From positions 62,001 to 126,000 of the forward strand of contig JAEINT010000003.1 of assembly GCA_016342745.1 (NCBI GenBank): a stretch of DNA of 64,000 nucleotides. Reading direction: 5' to 3'. Made by a program: the position numbers and the translations under genes. The DNA comes from Labilibaculum sp. (GTDB taxonomy: Bacteria > Bacteroidota > Bacteroidia > Bacteroidales > Marinifilaceae). How positions within the stretch are numbered: position 1 is the stretch's first letter; every line of letters starts with the position of its first letter. Positions 1 through 8,490 of the stretch are shown here, piece by piece. Under the pieces are notes generated by a model. The model saw only the letters and a program-made list of their open reading frames with translations, did no database searches and had not been told where the DNA came from.

Positions 1-36
1 CAGAGAGTCTTGACTGAGATTTGTGGCAATAAATAA
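1..36 (+). CDS. mce: methylmalonyl-CoA epimerase, C-terminal fragment
   Basis: Only the last eleven codons (QRVLTEICGNK) and a TAA stop at 34-36 are inside the window. The ending resembles the C-terminus of methylmalonyl-CoA epimerases, which interconvert (R)- and (S)-methylmalonyl-CoA. The gene for this enzyme commonly precedes mmdA in Bacteroidetes, and mmdA starts 35 bases downstream. The assignment rests mainly on context; the fragment is too short for homology alone. Confidence 0.5.
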   Translation, partial: QRVLTEICGNK

Positions 37-71
37 GAAAACTCAATAATTATATAATAACTCAATAAGTT

Positions 72-1628
72 ATGGCTAGTCAGGATAAAATTAAAAAGTT
101 AATTGATTTAAGAGCAGAGGCTAAGCTTGGTGGAGGTGAGAAAAGAATCGCATCTCAACACAAGAAAGGCAAATACACAGCTCGCGAAAGAATCGATATG
201 CTTCTTGATGAAGGAAGTTTCGAGGAATTTGACATGTTTGTATCTCACCGTTGTACTAACTTCGGAATGGAGAAGACAAAATTCTTAGGGGATGGGGTTG
301 TTACAGGTCAAGGTACAATCGACGGAAGATTAGTTTTCGTATTCTCACAAGATTTTACAGTTTTTGGAGGATCATTGTCTGAAACTTTTGCACAAAAGAT
401 TTGCAAAGTAATGGATATGGCAATGACTATGGGTGCACCTTGTATTGGATTGAATGATTCAGGTGGAGCTCGTATTCAGGAGGGTGTAACAGCTCTTGCT
501 GGTTATGCTGAGATTTTCCAAAGAAACATTATGGCATCTGGAGTTATTCCTCAGATTTCTGCAATTTTCGGTCCTTGTGCTGGTGGAGCAGTTTATTCTC
601 CTGCTTTAACTGACTTTATCATGATGACAGAAGAAAAGTCATACATGTTCGTTACTGGTCCTAAAGTAGTAAAGACTGTAACTGGTGAAGATATTTCAGT
701 TGAAGATTTAGGTGGAGCTAAAATGCATGCTTCTAAATCAGGTGTATCTCACTTTATGTTGGAAGATGAAGAAGAAGGTATCATGATTATTCGTAAGCTT
801 CTTTCTTATATGCCTTCTAACAATCTTGAAGAGGCTCCAATTATAGAGTGTGCAGATCCAATCGATAGAATGGATGATATCTTAAACGAAATCATTCCAG
901 CAAATCCTAACATGCCTTATGACATGAAGGATATTATCTATACAATTGCTGATGATGCTGAATTTTTAGAAGTTCACCGTCACTATGCTAAGAACATTAT
1001 TGTAGGTTTTACTCGTATGGGTGGAATGTCAGTAGGTGTTGTTGCAAATCAGCCTAGTTTCCTTGCTGGGGTTCTAGATATTGAATCTTCAAGAAAGGCG
1101 GCTCGATTTATCCGTTTCTGTGACTGTTTTAATATTCCTATTTTAACATTGGTTGACGTTCCTGGATTCCTTCCTGGATCAAGTCAAGAATTTGGTGGTA
1201 TCATTACTCATGGAGCAAAATTAATGTTTGCTTATGGAGAGGCTACTGTGCCAAAAGTAACTATTACTCTAAGGAAATCTTACGGTGGTGCTCATGATGT
1301 AATGTCTTGTAAGCAACTTCGTGGTGATTTAAATTATGCATGGCCTTCAGCAGAAATTGCTGTTATGGGAGCAAAAGGTGCAATTGAAGTACTTCACGGA
1401 AGAAAAATGGCTGAAATGGGCGATGCTGATAAAGCGAAGTTTATTACAGATACTGAAATTGAGTACAACGAAGCATTTGCTAATCCTTACAATGCAGCAT
1501 CATATGGTTATATCGATGATGTAATTGAGCCACGTAATACTCGTTTCAGAGTGATTCGCGCATTCCAGTCTTTACAGACTAAGAAGCAAGTGAATCCACC
1601 AAAGAAACATTCTAATATTCCATTGTAA
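72..1628 (+). CDS. mmdA: methylmalonyl-CoA decarboxylase alpha subunit (carboxyltransferase)
   Basis: A 518-residue acyl-CoA carboxyltransferase of the PccB/MmdA family, normal length. It moves the carboxyl group of methylmalonyl-CoA to protein-bound biotin, giving propionyl-CoA. Family motifs visible are the N-half GGARIQEGV loop, [14 protein letters not shown], and the C-half DVPGFLPG and GGAHDVM segments, i.e. both crotonase-like halves. No biotin carboxylase gene is nearby, and genes for gamma, biotin carrier and beta subunits follow directly. That favours the Na+-translocating decarboxylase (propionate-forming direction) over an ATP-dependent propionyl-CoA carboxylase. The ATG at 72 gives the conserved N-terminus starting [10 protein letters not shown]. 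It is the first complete gene of an operon running to 4080. Confidence 0.93.
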   Translation: MASQDKIKKLIDLRAEAKLGGGEKRIASQHKKGKYTARERIDMLLDEGSFEEFDMFVSHRCTNFGMEKTKFLGDGVVTGQGTIDGRLVFVFSQDFTVFGGSLSETFAQKICKVMDMAMTMGAPCIGLNDSGGARIQEGVTALAGYAEIFQRNIMASGVIPQISAIFGPCAGGAVYSPALTDFIMMTEEKSYMFVTGPKVVKTVTGEDISVEDLGGAKMHASKSGVSHFMLEDEEEGIMIIRKLLSYMPSNNLEEAPIIECADPIDRMDDILNEIIPANPNMPYDMKDIIYTIADDAEFLEVHRHYAKNIIVGFTRMGGMSVGVVANQPSFLAGVLDIESSRKAARFIRFCDCFNIPILTLVDVPGFLPGSSQEFGGIITHGAKLMFAYGEATVPKVTITLRKSYGGAHDVMSCKQLRGDLNYAWPSAEIAVMGAKGAIEVLHGRKMAEMGDADKAKFITDTEIEYNEAFANPYNAASYGYIDDVIEPRNTRFRVIRAFQSLQTKKQVNPPKKHSNIPL

Positions 1629-1639
1629 AAAATCGTTCT

Positions 1640-1990
1640 ATGTTAATGAATATTTTATCTATAGGAAGTCAGGGTGGATGGACAGTTGCTATCGTAGGTT
1701 ACTCAATTGTATTTGTTGCATTGGTACTACTGGTTATTGTTTTTATCAATTTACCTAAATTATTACAACTAAACTTGAGAAAGAAGCTTGTAAGAGAGGG
1801 TAAGCCTTGCGCTGATGTTGATGATTTGAACATCGAAGGTGGTGTTAATGCAGCTATTGCTATGGCTTTACATTTGCACTTTGACCAAATTCACGATGAG
1901 GAAAGTAATATCATCACAATTAAAAAAGTTACTAAGAATTATTCACCATGGAGTTCTAAGATCTATGGAGTAATGAATCAACCAAGATAA
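1640..1990 (+). CDS. sodium-pump decarboxylase gamma subunit (OadG family)
   Basis: A 116-residue protein with one N-terminal transmembrane segment (about residues 16-38, IVGYSIVFVALVLLVIVFIN) and a cytoplasmic tail. This is the architecture of OadG/MmdD subunits that hold the carboxyltransferase and beta subunit together at the membrane. The tail contains AAIAMALHLHF, typical of the Bacteroidetes version. It begins 11 bases after mmdA and ends 5 bases before the biotin carrier gene, so all are probably co-transcribed. Short gamma subunits diverge fast; the assignment relies on topology plus position. Confidence 0.85.
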   Translation: MLMNILSIGSQGGWTVAIVGYSIVFVALVLLVIVFINLPKLLQLNLRKKLVREGKPCADVDDLNIEGGVNAAIAMALHLHFDQIHDEESNIITIKKVTKNYSPWSSKIYGVMNQPR

Positions 1991-1995
1991 TTAAA

Positions 1996-2418
1996 ATGAA
2001 GAAGTTCAAATTTACGATAAGAGGGCAAGAATACGACGTTGAGATCAAAGATCTTCAAGGTTCGAATGCCAAAATTGAAGTGAACGGAACGAGTTATGAT
2101 GTTGATGTTCATATTGAAGAAAAAGCATCTAAAACTCCTAGATTAGTTCGCAAAGCGGTTGTAAACAAGCCAGGTGAAGGAAGTATTAAAAAAGGTGGAG
2201 CTGGAGCAGCTACTGTAAAAGCACCACTTCCAGGTAGTATTATTAAAATTAACATTGCAGTTGGTGATTCTATCAACCCAGGAGATACTCTTTTGGTGAT
2301 GGAGGCAATGAAAATGGAAAATAATGTACTCGCAGAAAAAGGAGGAACAGTTAAAGCTATTAAGGTTGCAGTTGGCGATAGCGTTCTTCAGGATGACGTA
2401 CTTGTTGAAATAGCGTAA
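1996..2418 (+). CDS. biotin carrier protein of the methylmalonyl-CoA decarboxylase
   Basis: A 140-residue biotinyl/lipoyl attachment protein. Residues 72-140 form the biotinyl domain with the canonical EAMKMEN motif; Lys106 is the expected biotinylation site. The first 45 residues are a small beta-rich domain, joined by a Lys/Gly-rich linker (about 46-72). The carrier swings carboxybiotin from MmdA to the membrane beta subunit. It lies 5 bases after the gamma gene and 27 before the beta gene. An antisense open frame across it is a shadow of this gene. Confidence 0.93.
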   Translation: MKKFKFTIRGQEYDVEIKDLQGSNAKIEVNGTSYDVDVHIEEKASKTPRLVRKAVVNKPGEGSIKKGGAGAATVKAPLPGSIIKINIAVGDSINPGDTLLVMEAMKMENNVLAEKGGTVKAIKVAVGDSVLQDDVLVEIA

Positions 2419-2445
2419 TTTCATACAAAAGGGAAAAACTATATA

Positions 2446-4080
2446 ATGAGAAAACTTTATTCAATGGTATTCTCTATGATCTTGTTGATGGGGCTTGCTT
2501 TTAGCGCCATCGCCCAAGATTCATCGGATACCGCAGCAAAACTAACAACTGGGAAATGGGTAAATCATGAAGATGGTTATGTACCTAACCCAATTGGAAT
2601 ATCTGATAAAACAGTAAAACGTTATAAGACATTTGAGTTTAAAGGAGATCATACTTTTATTATGGACTCGGTTAAACAACGTTTTAGTGGGAGTTGGAAA
2701 ACCGAAGGTGAAAATGTAATTATTATATTTAAGCCTAAGACTGTAACTCATCTATTTAAAAATAGTGATCCAAATTCTGGATCAAACGCTTACAGTACAA
2801 CTAAAGAAGTACTTAATCTTGGTACACGTATAGCCAAGGTTGATGGTGATATGCTTAAGTTCGCTAACCCTTTACTTAATTGTGAAAATAATTCAAGTGC
2901 GGTTGTAGGCTTGAAGAATTTTTATGAATTCACAGGCTTTGCAAACGTTACCGCTGGTCACTTGTTAATGGTTTTAATAGGGTTAGTCTTTATCTTCTTA
3001 GCTATTAAATATGACTATGAACCTCTATTGTTAATACCAATTGGAACAGGTGTAATTATTGGAAATATTCCAATGTTTCAAGCTGTTGATTTTAACTTAA
3101 AATTAGGTATTTACGAGCCAGGATCAGTATTGAATATTCTATATTCAGGAGTTGTAAATGGTTGGTATCCTCCATTAATATTCCTTGGTATTGGTGCAAT
3201 GACCGATTTCTCTTCGTTAATTAGTAATCCAAGATTAATGATTTTGGGTGCTGCAGCACAGATCGGTATTTTTGCTACTTTCCTTGGTGCGCTTTGGTTA
3301 GGCTTTGCGCCTCCAGAAGCAGGTGCGATTGGAATTATTGGTGGTGCAGATGGTCCTACTGCGATTTTCTTGTCTTCAAAACTTGCCAATGGAATGAACG
3401 TAATGGCAAATGGAGAAACGGTTAAAAACCTAATTGGACCTATTGCGATTGCTGCATATTCTTATATGGCATTAGTTCCAGTGATTCAGCCTCCAATTAT
3501 TAACTTGTTAACAACTAAGAAGGAAAGAAAGATTAAGATGAAACCACCTCGTGCGGTAACTCGTCTTGAGAAAATTATTTTCCCTATTATTGGACTGTTA
3601 CTAACAGCATTTATTTCACCTACAGCCTTGCCTCTATTGGGTATGTTGTTCTTTGGTAATCTACTTAAAGAATCAACAGTTACAAATAGATTAGCTGATA
3701 CGGCAAGTAATGCTTTAATTAATACAATTACGATTCTGTTAGGGGTAACTGTTGGTGCATCTACTCAAGCAGATGTATTCTTAACAAAAGATTCAATCTT
3801 GATTTTCGGATTGGGAGCGGCATCATTTATTGTTGCTACTGCAGGAGGTGTTATCTTCGCGAAAATTATGAATATCTTTTCACCAAAAGATCGTCCTATT
3901 AATCCAATGATTGGTGCGGCTGGTGTTTCTGCAGTTCCTGATAGTGCACGTGTTGTGCAGGTTATGGGATTGGAAAATGATCCAACAAACCACTTGTTAA
4001 TGCATGCAATGGCTCCAAATGTTTCTGGAGTAATTGGTTCAGCAGTAGGAGCTGGTATTTTATTAAGTTTCTTGATGTAA
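2446..4080 (+). CDS. oadB: sodium-translocating decarboxylase beta subunit with extra N-terminal domain
   Basis: A 544-residue protein whose residues from about 165 to the end are a complete OadB/MmdB Na+ pump: many transmembrane segments, the GGADGPTAIF motif with the Na+-binding Asp, and the SAVPDSARVVQV segment near the C-terminus. It decarboxylates carboxybiotin and exports Na+. The unusual part is the first 160 residues: a signal peptide (1-23, cleavage near AIAQ) followed by a soluble beta-rich stretch (about 34-140, opening TTGKWV) that resembles lipocalin-like domains. Ordinary OadB proteins are about 380-430 residues. There is no stop or frameshift between the parts, and no start with a better context in front of the pump domain. 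It is the last gene of the operon, closed by a strong terminator. Confidence 0.92.
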   Translation: MRKLYSMVFSMILLMGLAFSAIAQDSSDTAAKLTTGKWVNHEDGYVPNPIGISDKTVKRYKTFEFKGDHTFIMDSVKQRFSGSWKTEGENVIIIFKPKTVTHLFKNSDPNSGSNAYSTTKEVLNLGTRIAKVDGDMLKFANPLLNCENNSSAVVGLKNFYEFTGFANVTAGHLLMVLIGLVFIFLAIKYDYEPLLLIPIGTGVIIGNIPMFQAVDFNLKLGIYEPGSVLNILYSGVVNGWYPPLIFLGIGAMTDFSSLISNPRLMILGAAAQIGIFATFLGALWLGFAPPEAGAIGIIGGADGPTAIFLSSKLANGMNVMANGETVKNLIGPIAIAAYSYMALVPVIQPPIINLLTTKKERKIKMKPPRAVTRLEKIIFPIIGLLLTAFISPTALPLLGMLFFGNLLKESTVTNRLADTASNALINTITILLGVTVGASTQADVFLTKDSILIFGLGAASFIVATAGGVIFAKIMNIFSPKDRPINPMIGAAGVSAVPDSARVVQVMGLENDPTNHLLMHAMAPNVSGVIGSAVGAGILLSFLM

Positions 4081-4105
4081 TAAAAACATCATATAGATAT
4101 TAAAA

Positions 4106-4130
4106 GGGAGCCTATTAGGCTCCCTTTTTT
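4106..4130 (+). terminator. rho-independent terminator after oadB
   Basis: A perfect 8-bp stem (GGGAGCCT at 4106-4113 with AGGCTCCC at 4117-4124), 3-nt loop, then six T. It ends the decarboxylase operon. Confidence 0.9.
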
Positions 4131-4207
4131 ATTTTAAACCAATTGTCAGAGATTGAAATATTTTTTTTATTCAACAAAATTCTTATATTTAATATATTGT
4201 AAATAAG

Positions 4208-4270
4208 ATGCAAAATGGTATGAAAGGAGAGGTAGGAGCTGATTATTGATGTTCTTGCTTCTCTTTTTTA
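4208..4270 (+). promoter_or_regulatory. possible leader ORF and attenuator-like hairpin before citDE
   Basis: A 13-codon frame (4208-4249, ATG to TGA, MQNGMKGEVGADY) overlaps an imperfect hairpin (AGAGG and GGAGC at 4228-4239 pairing with GTTCT and TTCTCT at 4251-4264) followed by six T and a further T-rich stretch. It sits 35 bases before citDE. The stem has G-U pairs and internal mismatches, so this may be chance. Seen: the short frame and weak hairpin. Inferred: a regulatory role. Confidence 0.22.
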
Positions 4271-4304
4271 TTTTTAAGATTTCTCATTTAACACATATTG
4301 GGTT

Positions 4305-5531
4305 ATGAAACTTGTAAAACGTCTAGGTGAAGCAGGAAATAGTAATTCGAAGAGTAAAGGGGATTGTCATGTTAAGATTGAAATAAAAGAAGCAGAAGGA
4401 ATTGATTTTGTTTTAAATTCTAAAGTGAAGGTTTTTTATGCTTCATCCATAGAACAACTGTGTCGTTCTGTTTTGGTTTTTTTCAATATTAAAAATGCCC
4501 TTGTAGAAATAAATGACAATGGTGCCTTACCCTATGTTCTAGCGGCAAGAATAGAAGCTGCCGTAAAAGCAATAATGCAAACAGACAAGGATTTTTTGTT
4601 GGATCTTATCCCTGAAAATAATTATCAATCTACGAAACGACATTTTAGACTATCTCGCCTATATTTACCGGGTAACACGCCCTATATGATGTTGAATGCT
4701 GGTATTCATCAACCCAACGCAATTATTTTAGATTTAGAGGATTCAGTATCAATCCAAAAAAAGGATGAAGCCCGAATTTTAGTCCGAAATGCCTTACGCT
4801 CACAAAACTTTTATGGCGTAGAAAGAATGGTTCGAATAAATCAAGGACAAAGAGGTGTCGAAGATTTGTCCTATCTGATTCCTCACAATGTTCATCTGAT
4901 TTTAATTCCGAAATGTGAAACCGTTGATGGCGTTCTTCTTGTCGAAAAAGAAATAGCAAGATTAAAAGAACGTCATGCGATTGTGCATGATATTTATTTA
5001 ATGCCAATTATTGAAAGTGCTCTTGGGGTTGAGAATGCCTTTGAAATTGCTTCGTCATCATTAAATATAGCCGCAATGGCAATTGGATTGGAAGATTATA
5101 CCGCAGATATAGGAGTACAAAGATCTGAAGGTGCTATAGAGTCCCTATATGCAAGAATGCGCATTGTAAATGCATGTAATGCAGCGAATATTCAGCCTAT
5201 AGATTCTGTGTTTTCAGATGTTGCGGACATGGAAGCTTTGGCTTTAAATGTTAAAAGATCAAAGGAATTGGGTTTTCAAGGAATGGGATGCATTCATCCA
5301 AGACAGATTTCAGTGATTCATGAAAATTTTGCTCCTGACAAGAAGGAGATTGAAAAAGCTAAAAAAATCATTTTGGCTTTCGATGAAGCGGAAAGAAATA
5401 AAATTGCAGTCGTTTCAATCGGGAGTAAGATGATTGATCCTCCTGTCGTAAAAAGGCAGCTTAAAATTCTTGAATTGGCTATTGAGATGAAATTGGTACG
5501 TGTAAATTGGAGGGATTGTGATGAAGCATAG
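4305..5531 (+). CDS. citrate lyase acyl carrier protein-beta subunit fusion (CitD-CitE)
   Basis: A 408-residue fusion. Residues 1-95 match CitD, the acyl carrier protein of citrate lyase: an N-terminal AG-N-S-N-S-K-S-KGD segment aligned with the AGTLESGD region that carries the prosthetic group (Ser15 is the best-placed acceptor), then SSIEQLCRSVL and NGALPYVLAARIEAA. Residues from about 112 to 400 are CitE, the citryl-ACP lyase: RLYLPGNTP, LDLEDSV, IPKCET, PIIES and GLEDYTADIG are family motifs. It cleaves citryl-ACP to acetyl-ACP and oxaloacetate. citF starts inside its last codons, so the two are translationally coupled. CitD and CitE are separate proteins in the classical systems. No citC, citG or citX is in this window. 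Confidence 0.88.
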   Translation: MKLVKRLGEAGNSNSKSKGDCHVKIEIKEAEGIDFVLNSKVKVFYASSIEQLCRSVLVFFNIKNALVEINDNGALPYVLAARIEAAVKAIMQTDKDFLLDLIPENNYQSTKRHFRLSRLYLPGNTPYMMLNAGIHQPNAIILDLEDSVSIQKKDEARILVRNALRSQNFYGVERMVRINQGQRGVEDLSYLIPHNVHLILIPKCETVDGVLLVEKEIARLKERHAIVHDIYLMPIIESALGVENAFEIASSSLNIAAMAIGLEDYTADIGVQRSEGAIESLYARMRIVNACNAANIQPIDSVFSDVADMEALALNVKRSKELGFQGMGCIHPRQISVIHENFAPDKKEIEKAKKIILAFDEAERNKIAVVSIGSKMIDPPVVKRQLKILELAIEMKLVRVNWRDCDEA

Positions 5532-7077
5532 AATGGTTGAAAATGCGATAGGTAGATTTGTGCCAACTGAAATAAATGGTGAGAAGGTAATGCCGTTTAT
5601 GGGAGTTGGGAATTACATGCCAAATGGAAGAAAATACAATGCATCTATATCTTCTAGTGTAAGTTTTCCTTCCGATGGCAACAAGCAAGTGAAATCTTTA
5701 AAAGGAGCATTAATTAAAGCAGGACTATCCGACGGTATGGTGATTTCGACGCATCATCATTTTCGGGATGGTGACCTAATTGCTAATTTGGTATTTGATA
5801 TTGCGCATGAATTGGGAGTTAAAGGATTAGTTTGGTTTCCATCTGCATCTTTCCCATGTCATCAGCATTTAATTAAGTACCTCGAAGATGGAACCATTTC
5901 ACGAATAGAGGGAAGTATGAATGGTCCATTGGGAAGATTTTGTTCTGAAGGTAAAATGAATGGAGTTGCAGTTCTTCGCTCACATGGAGGCCGTTATCAG
6001 GCGATTCAAGATGGTGAAGTAAACATTGATATTGCAATAATTGGAGCAGCTTGTGCCGATTCATTTGGTAATGCAAATGGTTTAAGAGGAAATTCAGCCT
6101 CAGGTTTATTAGGTTTCGCTCTTGCCGATTCTCAATATGCTGATAAAGTAATTGTCCTTACTGATAATATGATTCCGTTTCCATGTATTCCTTGGCAAAT
6201 TCAGGGGAATTTTGTTGATTATACAGTTGAAATAGAACAGATCGGTATTCCTGAAAGAATCGTTTCAGGTACAACTCAAATAACAAAAAGCCCAGATCGT
6301 TTGTTTATTGCTGAGCTAACGGCAAAATTTTGTGATGAAGTTGGAATTATAACAGAAGGATTTTCTTTTCAAGCAGGAGCGGGTGGTACATCATTGGCAA
6401 TTGCGGAGTATTTTGCTCAGATAATGAGGAGAAAGGGTGTGAAAGCAAGGTTTGCAAGAGGAGGTAGCAATAAATACTTGGTGCAAATGCTCGAGGAGGG
6501 GATTGTAGAATATATTTTAGATGGACAAACTTTTGATTTAGAGGGCGTACGTTCAATGAGAGAAAACTCAAATCACGTGTGGACTAGTCCTTTTACAAGT
6601 TACAATTATCATGGCAAAGGAAATTTTGCAGGTATGGTAGATGTTGCAATTCTTGGAGCGACAGAAGTTGATGTCGATTTTAATGCAAATGTAGTTACTC
6701 ACTCCGATGGCTATTTGTTGCACGGTATTGGTGGTTGGCAAAATTGTTTGTTTAGTAAGACGGTTATTTTACCTATTCCCTTGTTTCGAAATCGCATACC
6801 AGTTGTAAGAGATCGCGTTACAACTTTATGTGGACCCGGAGAATTAATTGATGTAATTGTTACTGAAAGAGGAATTGCAATAAATCCACTACGAAAGGAT
6901 CTTTTAGAGAAAATGAAAGAAACAGATTTACCAATAAAGACAATTGATGAGCTGAAGGAAGAAGCTGAAATGATTTGTGGTAAAATGGATTCAATTCAGT
7001 TATCGGATGAAATTGTAGCTGCTATTAAATGGGTGGATGGAACATTGATTGATGTGGTAAGAAAAGTGAAGGCCTAA
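5521..7077 (+). CDS. citF: citrate lyase alpha subunit (citrate CoA-transferase)
   Basis: A 518-residue CitF. Recognised from THHHFRDGD, the GAACADSFGNANG segment, DNMIPFP and VTERGIAINP, and from its place after CitD-CitE. It transfers the acyl carrier from acetyl to citrate, forming citryl-ACP and releasing acetate. A GGAGGG sequence at 5509-5514 sits six bases before the ATG at 5521; a GTG at 5518 would add one residue but is less well spaced. The gene overlaps the end of citDE by 11 bases. Oxaloacetate made here could enter reductive succinate/propionate formation, which would link it functionally to the decarboxylase operon next door. Confidence 0.93.
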   Translation: MKHRMVENAIGRFVPTEINGEKVMPFMGVGNYMPNGRKYNASISSSVSFPSDGNKQVKSLKGALIKAGLSDGMVISTHHHFRDGDLIANLVFDIAHELGVKGLVWFPSASFPCHQHLIKYLEDGTISRIEGSMNGPLGRFCSEGKMNGVAVLRSHGGRYQAIQDGEVNIDIAIIGAACADSFGNANGLRGNSASGLLGFALADSQYADKVIVLTDNMIPFPCIPWQIQGNFVDYTVEIEQIGIPERIVSGTTQITKSPDRLFIAELTAKFCDEVGIITEGFSFQAGAGGTSLAIAEYFAQIMRRKGVKARFARGGSNKYLVQMLEEGIVEYILDGQTFDLEGVRSMRENSNHVWTSPFTSYNYHGKGNFAGMVDVAILGATEVDVDFNANVVTHSDGYLLHGIGGWQNCLFSKTVILPIPLFRNRIPVVRDRVTTLCGPGELIDVIVTERGIAINPLRKDLLEKMKETDLPIKTIDELKEEAEMICGKMDSIQLSDEIVAAIKWVDGTLIDVVRKVKA

Positions 7078-7079
7078 AA

Positions 7080-7103
7080 AAAGCTTCGGATGTCCGAAGC
7101 TTT
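7080..7103. terminator. bidirectional terminator between citF and the BFD-like gene
   Basis: An 11-bp perfect inverted repeat (AAAGCTTCGGA at 7080-7090, TCCGAAGCTTT at 7093-7103) around a 2-base centre, with A residues on the left and T residues on the right. It lies between two converging genes and can serve both. Confidence 0.8.
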
Positions 7104-7106
7104 ATA

Positions 7107-7331
7107 TTACCAAAGCTTGAATTTACTAGCTTGTGTTTTATCTATTTTTTGTGTCACTTTTGGGACTTCTGTATCTAATATGCTATTAATGTAGCTAATG
7201 CATTTTCCACAACCAGTATTTGCTCCTGTGTACCTGCGAATTTCTTCAATAGTGGTAGCATTCTTCTCGTGAATTGCTTTATCTATAGATTTTCTGTCAA
7301 CCATTTGACAATTACAAACGATATCTCTCAT
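7107..7331 (-). CDS. BFD-like [2Fe-2S]-binding protein
   Basis: A 74-residue protein with four cysteines in the BFD (bacterioferritin-associated ferredoxin) pattern: Cys6-x-Cys8 and Cys41-x2-Cys44 in CNCQMV and GCGKC contexts. Such domains bind a [2Fe-2S] cluster and act in iron release or as electron-transfer modules. Length is typical of free-standing BFD proteins. It is a single gene converging on citF; no bacterioferritin is close by, so the partner is unknown. Confidence 0.82.
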   Translation of the reverse strand: MRDIVCNCQMVDRKSIDKAIHEKNATTIEEIRRYTGANTGCGKCISYINSILDTEVPKVTQKIDKTQASKFKLW

Positions 7332-7438
7332 TGCTTATTTTTCTTTTAATGATTTTCTGCTGTAAATATATATATAATTCGATTTAAAACAGCAAATCAA
7401 AGCAATTTTATTTTTAATGATTCTAGATAAGCTTTTTT

Positions 7439-8218
7439 CTATAATTGATTTTCTAAAAAGATTTTCATTTGTCTGTAGGTGTCAATGACTTCATCTTTTT
7501 TAGGCATTGTTTCAAAAATCTGCTTCAAGTAGGTCTTTTCACTTATGATTTTGAAACTTTTTTTGGAATTAAGATCAAAGATTAATGACATTTGTTGAAG
7601 TTTAAGATCGTTTAAGGTCATTACATCTTTATAGTCAACAACTTTTTCATTAATGATACTTTGAAATACTTTTTTAGAAATATCATGTTTATCACTCAAT
7701 TCCATTTCAAGTCTTTTGTTGCTCCCTTGCTTATTATTAGAGTAGTAGTTCGCAACAATGTGAAGGATGTCAATTTTATCAGCATCTCTAACAAGTTTAA
7801 CAAATGGAAGACTAGTTGGGCTAATAGACTTTGGCAATAAAGTTTCGTTATGGTTTTGAATGCTATCAATTACAATTTTAGATTCTTCATCACTCAATTC
7901 CGATAGCAGATTGTTCTCTTCCAGTGTCGAAATTCCTAGCTGTATGTGATTGTTTTGCTCTGTATCAGAGAAAGTTCCATATTTAATCAACTGTTCAAAG
8001 CGACCAAGGTCATGCAACAGTCCTGCTATTCTAGCTAAAATAAGATCTGCTTCATCAAGCTCCCACTCTTCCGATAGTTCAGTGATCAATTCCGAAACTC
8101 TGAAAGAATGATTCTTTTTCAATTCGATATTCGTCCCAATTTCTTCAATCTCACTTTCAAATCCAGCAACATAGTTTTCAAACCATGCTTCGATATTATT
8201 GTAAACCTCTTCCCTCAC
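7439..8218 (-). CDS. HD-domain phosphohydrolase
   Basis: A 259-residue soluble protein with HD metal-binding motifs: His37 (KKNHSFRV), the HD pair in GLLHDLGRFEQ (about residue 68) and a later Asp in VRDADKIDIL. This arrangement is typical of metal-dependent phosphohydrolases acting on nucleotides or related phosphate esters; the substrate cannot be told from the sequence. No signal peptide or membrane segment is evident. It is a single-gene unit with its own -7 element 26 bases upstream of the start. Confidence 0.8.
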   Translation of the reverse strand: MREEVYNNIEAWFENYVAGFESEIEEIGTNIELKKNHSFRVSELITELSEEWELDEADLILARIAGLLHDLGRFEQLIKYGTFSDTEQNNHIQLGISTLEENNLLSELSDEESKIVIDSIQNHNETLLPKSISPTSLPFVKLVRDADKIDILHIVANYYSNNKQGSNKRLEMELSDKHDISKKVFQSIINEKVVDYKDVMTLNDLKLQQMSLIFDLNSKKSFKIISEKTYLKQIFETMPKKDEVIDTYRQMKIFLENQL

Positions 8219-8243
8219 TGCTTAAGTATTAAAAAATTGCTCA

Positions 8244-8251
8244 CAAAAATA
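8244..8251 (-). promoter_or_regulatory. -7 element of the HD-domain gene
   Basis: On the minus strand this reads TATTTTTG, an exact match to the Bacteroidetes -7 consensus TAnnTTTG, placed to start transcription about 20 bases before the ATG at 8218. No -33 TTG is obvious. Confidence 0.4.
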
Positions 8252-8441
8252 CGCTTTTTATCCTATTTGAGAAAGGAATTTATCGTGTATTGATTTAGGA
8301 AAATTTGGAGTAGCTGTATTGCCTGACGAATGATTGTTTTGCTTTGATCAACCTAATTTAAGGTGGTATAATATTTCAGTAAAAATGTGTTGGAAATCAA
8401 ACGGAGGAGATTTTAAATGTTGATATCGCTACAGTGCAAAA

Positions 8442-8473
8442 AAAAAGACAACTCAAATTAGAATCGTCTTTTT
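8442..8473 (-). terminator. weak terminator-like hairpin after pepD
   Basis: An 8-bp inverted repeat AAAAAGAC / GTCTTTTT with a 16-base loop, 18 bases past the pepD stop. The stem is AT-rich and the loop large, so it is a weak candidate. The rest of 8252-8441 shows nothing recognisable. Confidence 0.35.
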
Positions 8474-8490
8474 AAATGCAATTGAAAATA

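Noticed and set aside
2143-2424. Open frame antisense to the biotin carrier gene
   Set aside because: Composition is that of a shadow frame (Cys, Asn, Phe, Ser rich), and the sense gene is certain.
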